From NCBI RefSeq assembly GCF_014334735.1, contig NZ_CP060587.1, forward strand, positions 2,976,001 through 3,040,000: 64,000 bases of DNA, read 5' to 3'. This document shows, one piece after another, positions 7,928 through 15,130 of this stretch. Below the pieces are notes generated by a model, which saw nothing but the letters and a program-made list of their open reading frames with translations, searched no databases and was not told the origin of the DNA. Numbering within the stretch: the first letter of the stretch is position 1; every line of letters begins with the position of its first letter. This DNA comes from Aeromicrobium senzhongii. Its GTDB lineage: Bacteria > Actinomycetota > Actinomycetes > Propionibacteriales > Nocardioidaceae. Position numbers and translations under genes: made by a program.

Positions 7928-9583
7928 GTGACCAGCCTCTACTCCGGAACCGCCGTCGTCCCCGGAATCGGTGTCGGCCCGGCCGTTCGTCCGGCTCCGC
8001 GCCCCACCGCCCCCGAGAACGAACCGGCCGGTGACCCCTCCGCCACGACGGTCGCGTTCGGCTCGGCCGCCGCCGAGGTCGCGCAGCGTCTGCGCGCCCG
8101 TTCCGATGCCGCCAGCGGAGCTGCGTCCGAGGTGCTCGCCGCCACGGCCGCCCTGGCCGAGGACCGTGGCCTGGCCACGTTCGTCACCAAGCACGCCGCC
8201 GCCGGCGCCGGCCCGGCCACGGCCACCTCGAAGGCCATCGACGAGCTCGCCGCCATGTTCACGGCGGCCGGTGGCCTGATGGCCGAGCGCGTCACCGACC
8301 TCTACGACGTCCGCGACCGGATCGTCGCCGAGCTGCTGCACCTGCCCGAGCCCGGCATCCCGGTGCCGGACGAGCCCGTCGTCCTGCTCGCCGAGGACCT
8401 CGCGCCCGCCGACACCGCCGGTCTCGATCCGACCAAGATCGTCGCGATCGCCACCGAGCTGGGCGGCTCGACCAGCCACACCGCGATCATCGCCCGCCAG
8501 CTGGGCATCCCCTGCGTCGTCGCCGTCACCGACCTCAAGGAGGTCCCCGCGGGCGGCCGGGTCGCCGTCGACGGCACCGCCGGCACCGTCACGGTCGATC
8601 CGGACGAGGACCAGATCAACGCGCTCATCGAGCAGGACCGCCGCAGCCGCGAGGCGGCCGAGGGATGGTCGGGCCCCGGCCGGACCTCCGACGGTCATCC
8701 CGTCCAGATCCTGGCCAACGTGCAGGACGGCCCGGGTGCCCGCGTCGCCGCCGAGCAGCCGATCGAGGGCGTCGGCCTGTTCCGCACGGAGCTGCTGTTC
8801 CTCGAGCGCACCACCGAGCCGTCCGTCGAGGAGCAGGCCGAGCTCTACTCCGCCGTCTTCGAGGCCATGGGCGACAAGAAGGTCATCGTTCGCACGCTCG
8901 ACGCCGGCTCGGACAAGCCGCTGGCCTTCGCGACGCAGCCCGACGAGCCGAACCCGGCCCTGGGCGTGCGCGGCCTGCGCATCGGCCTGGCCGACCCGGG
9001 CATCCTCGATCGTCAGCTGGACGGCATCGCCGCGGCCCGGGAGCGGACCAGCGCGGACGTGCGCGTCATGGCTCCGATGGTCACCACCGAGGCCGAGGCG
9101 CAGTGGTTCGCCGAGCGCGTCCGTGCGCGCGGCATGCGGGCCGGGATCATGATCGAGACCCCCTCGACCGTGCTGCTGGCCGACCGCCTCTTCCGGCACC
9201 TGGACTTCGTCTCGATCGGCACCAACGACCTGTCGCAGTACACGTTCGCGGCCGACCGGATGGCGCCCACGCTGAGCAACCTGACCGATCCGTGGCAGCC
9301 CGCGCTGCTGGCCTCGATCAAGCTCGTGGCCGATGCCGGACGCCGGGCCGGCAAGCCCGTCGGCGTCTGTGGCGAGGCTGCGGCCCACCCGCTGCTGGCG
9401 TGCGTGCTGACCGGCCTGGGCGTCACGTCGCTGTCCTGTGCGGCCACGGCCGTGCGAGCCGTCGGCGCGCGCCTCTCGCAGGTCACGTTCGCGCAGTGCG
9501 AGGAGGCCGCCGCCGCGGCCCTCGAGGCCACCGACAACCTGACCGCCGCCAAGGCGGCCAAGGATGTCCTGCAGCCCGCCTAG
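7928..9583 (+). CDS. ptsI: Phosphoenolpyruvate-protein phosphotransferase (PTS Enzyme I)
   Basis: Enzyme I of 551 residues, which takes phosphate from phosphoenolpyruvate and passes it to HPr. The phospho-His184 is in GGSTSHTAIIARQLGIP. The C-terminal PEP-binding barrel has GLFRTELLF, the Asp/Asn motif GTNDLSQY, and a Cys near the end in GVCGEAAA. The domain order is as in E. coli EI. The GTG start fits a leaderless transcript and gives the usual N-terminus (SGTAVVPGIGVGPA). It diverges from the fru operon across a 163-base promoter region. Its TAG overlaps the opposite gene's TAG in a shared CTAG. Confidence 0.95.
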   Translation: MTSLYSGTAVVPGIGVGPAVRPAPRPTAPENEPAGDPSATTVAFGSAAAEVAQRLRARSDAASGAASEVLAATAALAEDRGLATFVTKHAAAGAGPATATSKAIDELAAMFTAAGGLMAERVTDLYDVRDRIVAELLHLPEPGIPVPDEPVVLLAEDLAPADTAGLDPTKIVAIATELGGSTSHTAIIARQLGIPCVVAVTDLKEVPAGGRVAVDGTAGTVTVDPDEDQINALIEQDRRSREAAEGWSGPGRTSDGHPVQILANVQDGPGARVAAEQPIEGVGLFRTELLFLERTTEPSVEEQAELYSAVFEAMGDKKVIVRTLDAGSDKPLAFATQPDEPNPALGVRGLRIGLADPGILDRQLDGIAAARERTSADVRVMAPMVTTEAEAQWFAERVRARGMRAGIMIETPSTVLLADRLFRHLDFVSIGTNDLSQYTFAADRMAPTLSNLTDPWQPALLASIKLVADAGRRAGKPVGVCGEAAAHPLLACVLTGLGVTSLSCAATAVRAVGARLSQVTFAQCEEAAAAALEATDNLTAAKAAKDVLQPA

Positions 9584-10095
9584 CCGCGGGCGCCGTTGGC
9601 GCGCAGGACCTGCACGAACTGGGTGGCGTAGTTGGCCTGGCGCATCGTCTTGATGCTGTTGCGCGAGAAGCGGTTGATGTGCTCGATGCTGACACTGCAG
9701 CGCACGACGCCCATCGGGCCCTGCAACGTCACCGCGTGCGGCGACAGCACGCCGTGGCGGGTCACGGCGAGGTCGGCGCACCGTGCCTGCCAGGCGGGCG
9801 CGGCCTCGCCGTTCGGCGTGAACGCGAGGGCACCGTCGCGCAGGTCGAAGCGCCCGAAGGTCGAGCGCAGGCTGCCACCGGCCATGCCGACGAGTCCGTC
9901 GCTCATCACCTCGGCGTTCCAGGAGCCTGCTCCCGGGACGGGCGGCGTCCCCGACGCGGCGCCCTGCCAGCCGGGCTGCTGGATCTTGTGGGGCGGGGTC
10001 TGCGTCGCCCGCACCAGGAGCAGGACCACGCCCACGGCGAACAGTCCGAAGACGAGCGTGACGACGACGGACATGAGGATCAGCAGCGTGGACAC
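9580..10095 (-). CDS. Small membrane-anchored protein of unknown function
   Basis: Protein of about 171 residues with one N-terminal membrane segment (LLILMSVVVTLVFGLFAVGV), a Pro/Gly-rich linker, and a soluble C-terminal domain. The domain has a beta-rich pattern (STFGRFDLRDGALAFTPNG, then MGVVRCSVSIEHINRFSR), perhaps similar to the DUF2550 group of actinobacterial membrane proteins; I am not sure of that match. The start chosen is a GTG with CATGAT seven bases upstream (leaderless pattern); ATG codons at 10104 and 10107 are alternatives. It converges on ptsI and shares the stop region with it. Confidence 0.65.
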   Translation of the reverse strand: MSTLLILMSVVVTLVFGLFAVGVVLLLVRATQTPPHKIQQPGWQGAASGTPPVPGAGSWNAEVMSDGLVGMAGGSLRSTFGRFDLRDGALAFTPNGEAAPAWQARCADLAVTRHGVLSPHAVTLQGPMGVVRCSVSIEHINRFSRNSIKTMRQANYATQFVQVLRANGARG

Positions 10096-10189
10096 GGGTC
10101 CCATCATGGGGCACCGGGCCGGCCGGCACCCATGAACCGCCCCGGCTCCCCCGGGTGCGGTGGGCACGACGGGCCCTGAGACTCGGACC

Positions 10190-11650
10190 ATGCGCTGTCT
10201 CGTCACCGGCTCGACCGGATACGTCGGGGGCCGTCTGGTCCCCGAGCTGCTGGCCGCCGGGCACGAGGTGCGGGTCCTCGTCCGCGACGAGCGGAAGGCG
10301 CGCGCCCACCCCTGGGCCGACCGGGTCGAGATCGTCGTGGGCGACGCGACCGACGGCGACGACGTCCGACGGGCCTGCGAGGGCATCGACGTCTTCTACT
10401 ACCTGCTGCACTCGATCGGCTCGAAGGGCGATCTGGTGCGCACCGAGCACGAGATGGCCGACACGATCGCCCGAGCCGCCGAGGACGCCGGCGTGGGGCG
10501 CTTCGTCTACCTCTCGGGGATGGCGCCCGAGAACGAGGAGCTGTCCGAGCACCTGCGCTCGCGCGACGAGGTCGCCCGGGTGCTGCTGGACTCGTCCGTC
10601 CCGACGGCGGTCCTGCAGGCGGGAATCATCATCGGCTCGGGCTCGGCGTCGTTCGAGATGCTGCGCTACCTCACCGAACGGCTGCCCGCGATGGTCACGC
10701 CGCGGTGGGTGGACTCGCGCATCCAGCCGATCGCGATCCGCGACGTGCTGCACATCCTGGTCGGCTGCGCGAACCTGCCGCCGGACGTGAACCGGCGCTT
10801 CGACATCGGCGGACCGGACGTCCTGACGTACCTCGACATGATGCAGCGTTACGCGAAGGTGGCCGGGCTGTCGCCGCGGCGCATCCTGCGGGTGCCGGTG
10901 CTGTCGCCCCGCGTGTCGAGCCTCTGGGTCGGCCTGGTCACGCCCGTGCCCGCCAGCCTGGCCCGCCCGCTCGTCGAGAGCCTGCGCAACAACGTCGTCG
11001 CACAGGAGGACGACATCACGCGCCACGTCCACCTGCCGCCGGGCGGCCGGACCGGCTTCGAGCGGGCCGTCGAGCTGGCCCTGACCAAGATCCGCGACCT
11101 CGACGTCCCCACCCGCTGGTCGTCGGCCTCGACCGGCGGCGCCCCGTCCGAGCCGCTTCCCGTCGACCCGGACTGGGCCGGCGGCTCGCTCTACGTCGAC
11201 GAGCGCACGCGCGAGGTCCAGGCGACGCCCGAGCAGCTGTGGGCGGTCATCGAGGGCATCGGCGGCGACCACGGCTGGTACTCGTGGCCGCTGGCCTGGC
11301 AGGTCCGCGGGCTGATCGACCGGGCGTTCGGCGGTCCCGGCCTGCGCCGGGGCCGGCGCGACCACAGCCGGCTGGTGGTCGGCGACGCGGTGGACTTCTG
11401 GCGGGTCGAGGACGAGGAGGAGGGCTCCTTCCTGCGACTGCGGGCCGAGATGAAGGTGCCCGGACTGGCGTGGCTCGAGCTGCGGGTGGGTTCGGACGAC
11501 TCGGGCACGACGTCCTTCCATCAACGCGCCCTGTTCCATCCGCGCGGCCTGCTGGGCCATATCTACTGGTGGGCCGTGTGGCCCTTCCACGGCATCATCT
11601 TCGGCGGCATGCAGCGCAACGTGGCGAAGGCGGCCGAGGACCGCGCCTGA
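10190..11650 (+). CDS. NAD(P)H-binding protein with C-terminal DUF2867-type domain
   Basis: Two-part protein of 486 residues. Residues 1 to about 320 form an atypical short-chain dehydrogenase/NmrA-like Rossmann domain with the dinucleotide motif VTGSTGYVGG and a YLSGMAPE region. The remainder (from about LYVDERTREVQATPEQLWAVIEGIGG) looks like the START/SRPBCC-type DUF2867 domain found fused to such Rossmann proteins. Members are poorly characterised; a role in redox sensing or small-lipid modification is only a guess. The ATG at 10190 gives a clean Rossmann N-terminus (MRCLVTGSTG). The permease gene follows 46 bases later and may be co-transcribed. Confidence 0.8.
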   Translation: MRCLVTGSTGYVGGRLVPELLAAGHEVRVLVRDERKARAHPWADRVEIVVGDATDGDDVRRACEGIDVFYYLLHSIGSKGDLVRTEHEMADTIARAAEDAGVGRFVYLSGMAPENEELSEHLRSRDEVARVLLDSSVPTAVLQAGIIIGSGSASFEMLRYLTERLPAMVTPRWVDSRIQPIAIRDVLHILVGCANLPPDVNRRFDIGGPDVLTYLDMMQRYAKVAGLSPRRILRVPVLSPRVSSLWVGLVTPVPASLARPLVESLRNNVVAQEDDITRHVHLPPGGRTGFERAVELALTKIRDLDVPTRWSSASTGGAPSEPLPVDPDWAGGSLYVDERTREVQATPEQLWAVIEGIGGDHGWYSWPLAWQVRGLIDRAFGGPGLRRGRRDHSRLVVGDAVDFWRVEDEEEGSFLRLRAEMKVPGLAWLELRVGSDDSGTTSFHQRALFHPRGLLGHIYWWAVWPFHGIIFGGMQRNVAKAAEDRA

Positions 11651-11696
11651 CGGTGGCGGGTTGCAACAGCGCCTCCGGAGGACCAGCATCGAGGCC

Positions 11697-13184
11697 ATGA
11701 ACCTGTTCCGGACGAAGAGCATCGAACAGTCGATCGCGGAGACCGATGAGCCGGAGCACCAGCTCAAGCGCGAACTGACCACGAAGGACCTCATCGTCTT
11801 CGGCATCGGGGTCATCATCGGCACCGGCATCTTCGTACTGACGGGGCAGGAGGCGCACAACCACGCAGGCCCGGCCATCGTCATCAGTTTCCTCATCGCC
11901 GGAGCCGTCTGCGCCCTCGCCGCCCTCTGTTACGCCGAGTTCGCGGCGGCCGTGCCGGTCGCCGGCAGTGCCTACACGTTCAGCTACGCGACCCTGGGCG
12001 AGTTCATCGCCTGGATCATCGGCTGGGACCTGCTGCTCGAGCTGGCCCTGGGTGCGGCGGTGGTCGCGCGCGGCTGGTCGGGCTATCTGCAGGAGCTGCT
12101 CGAGCTGCCGACGCAGGTCGCGGGCGACCAGGCGGTCGTCGACGTCGCCGCCATGGCGATCGTGGGGATCCTGGCGTTCCTCGTCATCGCGGGCACGAAG
12201 CTCTCCAGCTCGGTCTCGAGCATCTTCGTCGCGATCAAGGTCAGCGTGGTCCTGTTCGTCGTCATCGCCGGCCTGTTCTACATCAAGGCCGCGAACTACT
12301 CGCCGTTCATCCCGCCGTCGGAGCCGGCCGAGCTGGCCAAGGGCGCCGACGAGACACTGCTGCAGGCGGTCTTCGGCATGGCCCCGACCGCGTTCGGTGT
12401 CATGGGCATCGTCGCGGCCGCATCGGTGGTCTTCTTCAGCTACATCGGCTTCGACGTCGTCGCCACGACGGCCGAGGAGACGAAGAACCCGCAGCGCGAC
12501 GTGCCGCGCGGCATCCTGGGCTCGCTGCTGATCTGCACCCTGCTGTACATGGCCGTGTCGTTCGTGATCACCGGCATGCTGCCGTACACCGACAAGCGGA
12601 TGGACACGAGTGCACCGCTGGCCGAGGCGTTCTCGGCCAACGGGGTCGAGTGGGCCGCCAACCTCATCTCCCTGGGTGCCGTCGCGGGCATGATCACGAC
12701 GATCCTGGTGCTGCTGCTGGGCCAGTCGCGCATCCTGTTCGCGATGTGCCGTGACGGTCTGCTGCCGCGCCAGCTGGCGACGGTCCACCCGAAGTACGGC
12801 ACCCCGCACCGCATCACGCTCATCACGTCGGCCGTCGTGGCGGTCCTGGCCGGCTTCGTCCCACTGGCCGAGCTGAGTCACCTGGTCAGCATCGGCACGC
12901 TGTTCGCGTTCGCGCTGGTGTCGGCCGGCGTGCTGATCCTGCGCCGCACGCGCCCGGACCTGCCGCGGGCGTTCCGCGTGAAGTGGGCCCCGCTCGTGGC
13001 CAGCGGCTCGATCCTGACCTGCATCTGGTTGATGCTGAACCTCTCCCTGCTGACGTGGGAGCGCTTCATCATCTGGATGGCCATCGGCGTCGTGATCTAC
13101 GCGGTCTACGGGCGCACGCACTCGCGGCTCGGCCAGTCGGAGGCGGCGCCTGAAGCCACTTCGACCGAGCCCCGTGCCGACTGA
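11697..13184 (+). CDS. APC-family amino acid permease
   Basis: Cytoplasmic membrane transporter of 495 residues with about 12 membrane segments, of the amino acid-polyamine-organocation superfamily. TM1 has the substrate-binding GIGVIIGTGIFVLTG motif; the conserved AALCYAEFAAAVPVAGSAYTF region follows. It resembles the cationic/general amino acid transporters (YfnA-like); the substrate is not determinable. The ATG at 11697 is preceded by GAGG and, further up, GGAGGA. A nested hairpin lies after the stop. Confidence 0.9.
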   Translation: MNLFRTKSIEQSIAETDEPEHQLKRELTTKDLIVFGIGVIIGTGIFVLTGQEAHNHAGPAIVISFLIAGAVCALAALCYAEFAAAVPVAGSAYTFSYATLGEFIAWIIGWDLLLELALGAAVVARGWSGYLQELLELPTQVAGDQAVVDVAAMAIVGILAFLVIAGTKLSSSVSSIFVAIKVSVVLFVVIAGLFYIKAANYSPFIPPSEPAELAKGADETLLQAVFGMAPTAFGVMGIVAAASVVFFSYIGFDVVATTAEETKNPQRDVPRGILGSLLICTLLYMAVSFVITGMLPYTDKRMDTSAPLAEAFSANGVEWAANLISLGAVAGMITTILVLLLGQSRILFAMCRDGLLPRQLATVHPKYGTPHRITLITSAVVAVLAGFVPLAELSHLVSIGTLFAFALVSAGVLILRRTRPDLPRAFRVKWAPLVASGSILTCIWLMLNLSLLTWERFIIWMAIGVVIYAVYGRTHSRLGQSEAAPEATSTEPRAD

Positions 13185-13202
13185 CCCACACCGCTGAACG
13201 GT

Positions 13203-13220
13203 GAGAACGGCCGCGTTCTC
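13203..13220. terminator. Hairpin between convergent permease and wall-protein genes
   Basis: GAGAACG / CGTTCTC, a 7-bp stem with a four-base loop, nested within a longer GGTGAG...CTCACC pairing. It lies between two convergent genes and could end transcription from both sides. Confidence 0.45.
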
Positions 13221-13242
13221 GCGACCGTCCTCACCGGCATCG

Positions 13243-14997
13243 TCAGTTGGACTTGCGTCCCGCGCGGCGCGCGACGATGAGGCCGAGACCGACCAGCACC
13301 GCCAGCAGGCCGCTCAGCGCGATGGCCGGCGTGGCGCCCGATCCCGTGGAGGCCAGGGGCCCGCCGTCCGGCCCATCGCCGCGGTCGTCCCCGGAACCGG
13401 ACTCACCGGGGTCGTTGCTGTCCCCGGACCCGCCGATCTCGGTGGGCTCGGTCGTCGGCTCCGTGGTCGGCTCCGTGGTCGGCTCGGTCGTCGGCTCGGT
13501 CGTCGGCTCCGTGGTCGGCTCGGTCGTCGGCTCGGTCGTCGGCTCGGTCGTCGGCTCCGTGGTCGGCTCGGTCGTCGGCTCCGTGGTCGGCTCGGTCGTC
13601 GGCTCCGTGGTCGGCTCCGTGGTCGGCTCCGTGGTCGGCTCCGTCGTGGGCTCCGTGGTCGGCTCCGTCGTGGGCTCCGTGGTCGGCTCCGTGGTCGGCT
13701 CCGTGGTCGGCTCCGTGGTCGGCTCGGTCGTCGGCTCCGTGGTCGGCTCGGTCGTCGGCTCCGTCGTCGGCTCGGTCGTCGGCTCCGTCGTCGGCTCGGT
13801 CGTCGGCTCCGTCGTCGGCTCCGTCGTCGGCTCCGTGGTCGGCTCCGTCGTCGCGGAGGCGCACGGGAGCGCCGCGTCGAAGGCGTGGTGGTGGATCTCG
13901 CCGCGGGCGGGTCCCGTGCTGACGTCCCCGGCGAACCACTGGCCGTTGGTGGTGACGTTGGAGTCGAACACCAGGTCCGCGTCGGGCGCCCACACCGCGC
14001 CCATGGTCAGCCCGTCGATCCGCACCGGGCCCGTGACGTCGGACAGGTCGATCAGGATGTGGCGGGCGAAGGCCTGGTCGCGACTGCGGTCCGCGCTCCA
14101 TCCCTCGATGTTGATGGCGCCGACCCGCGTGGTCCCGGCGGGCACCTTGATGACCAGCGGCGCCTGCGCGGTGGGCACGTAGCCGCCGGCCCGGTCCATC
14201 TTGACCGTCTTGCCAGCGACGGCCGCGTAGTCCAGCACGTTCGGACGGGTCGTCGAGAAGTTGTCGGGGAACAGCATCCCGTGCTCCTCGCGGGCGTTCA
14301 CGACCGTGACCAGGTCGTTCGACGGGTCGTACATCGACACGAGGCAGTCGTCGATCCGGGCGAGCTCGGTCGCCAGACCCGGGAAGTACGCCGCCACCGA
14401 GGGCAGCGAGGTGGCCAGATCACTCACCGACGACGTGGCGAACGGCTCGACCTTCAGGTCGAGGAGGCCGCCGGACGGGTTCGTGACACGCAGGAAGTCC
14501 TTCCCCGCGGCGGCCCAGGCGCCGCCACCACGGGCCGAACCGGTCAGTCCGGTGACGTCGACGAGCTTGACGCCGGCGCGCGCCTCGTCGGAGCCTGCCT
14601 TGATCGTGTTGGTGTCGTCGCGGTTGGAGACGTCGAACGCACCCGAACCGACGAACCGGTTCGCCAGGATCCGCACCGGCTTCCCGTCGATCGACGGCAC
14701 GCCGTAGTCGGACATGCCGGCGGCGGTGTGCACCACCGGGTAGCCGTTCCGCTCGGACGAGGCGACGCTGCCGAACGCGGCGATCGATCCCTCGATCTCG
14801 CCGTTGCCCAGCACCGCGTCACCCTGCGCGACCACACTGAACCCGCGGTTCGCCGAGAACGGGTTGAAGGTGTCGGTCGCCGCCGTCGCCGTGGGCGCCG
14901 CCATCACGGCCAGGCCTGCACCGGCCGCCACCGTGACCGCGACCGTCAGTGCCGTCCAGCGGTTCGCGTTCTTCCGTACCCGAGTCGTGCTGTCCAC
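13243..14997 (-). CDS. Choice-of-anchor A family wall-anchored protein with TTEP repeats
   Basis: Secreted surface protein of 584 residues. An N-terminal signal peptide (hydrophobic run ending near AAPTATA, residue about 38) is followed by a choice-of-anchor A domain (about 43-370, starting NPFSANRGFSVVAQGDAVLG). Then come 34 uninterrupted TTEP tetrapeptides, a Gly/Asp/Ser-rich linker and a sorting signal: LASTG (from residue 548), a hydrophobic segment and an Arg/Lys tail. LAxTG is the type recognised by class E sortases. The TTEP stalk, rich in Thr and Pro, probably spans the cell wall and may be O-glycosylated. GTG start with GGAGGAG seven bases upstream. Ligand or function unknown. Confidence 0.85.
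   Translation of the reverse strand: MDSTTRVRKNANRWTALTVAVTVAAGAGLAVMAAPTATAATDTFNPFSANRGFSVVAQGDAVLGNGEIEGSIAAFGSVASSERNGYPVVHTAAGMSDYGVPSIDGKPVRILANRFVGSGAFDVSNRDDTNTIKAGSDEARAGVKLVDVTGLTGSARGGGAWAAAGKDFLRVTNPSGGLLDLKVEPFATSSVSDLATSLPSVAAYFPGLATELARIDDCLVSMYDPSNDLVTVVNAREEHGMLFPDNFSTTRPNVLDYAAVAGKTVKMDRAGGYVPTAQAPLVIKVPAGTTRVGAINIEGWSADRSRDQAFARHILIDLSDVTGPVRIDGLTMGAVWAPDADLVFDSNVTTNGQWFAGDVSTGPARGEIHHHAFDAALPCASATTEPTTEPTTEPTTEPTTEPTTEPTTEPTTEPTTEPTTEPTTEPTTEPTTEPTTEPTTEPTTEPTTEPTTEPTTEPTTEPTTEPTTEPTTEPTTEPTTEPTTEPTTEPTTEPTTEPTTEPTTEPTTEPTTEPTTEPTEIGGSGDSNDPGESGSGDDRGDGPDGGPLASTGSGATPAIALSGLLAVLVGLGLIVARRAGRKSN
13445..13852. repeat. 34 x 12-bp tandem repeat encoding the TTEP stalk
   Basis: Exactly 408 bases of a 12-base unit (GGCTCGGTCGTC or GGCTCCGTGGTC on the plus strand). 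The unit alternates between a few synonymous versions, so all 34 copies encode TTEP. It keeps several other frames open, producing artefactual reading frames on both strands. Confidence 0.95.
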
Positions 14998-15130
14998 CAG
15001 TTCGCTCCTCCAACGTCACAAGACCGCCACGGCGTTGTGGCGGTCGAGTCGAACCTAGGCAGGAACACGGCCCGATCGGCCGGTAAGAACGGGAAACCAC
15101 CCCGCCTCCCCACCCCTGCCGTGAAGGGGG

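Noticed and set aside
7904..11896. 1330-codon minus-strand open frame
   Set aside because: It crosses ptsI, the SDR/DUF2867 gene and the permease start in antisense; no motif and low-complexity composition.
13445..13852. Possible CRISPR-like or satellite array
   Set aside because: Units are contiguous 12-mers with no spacers and encode a regular peptide, so it is a coding tandem repeat.
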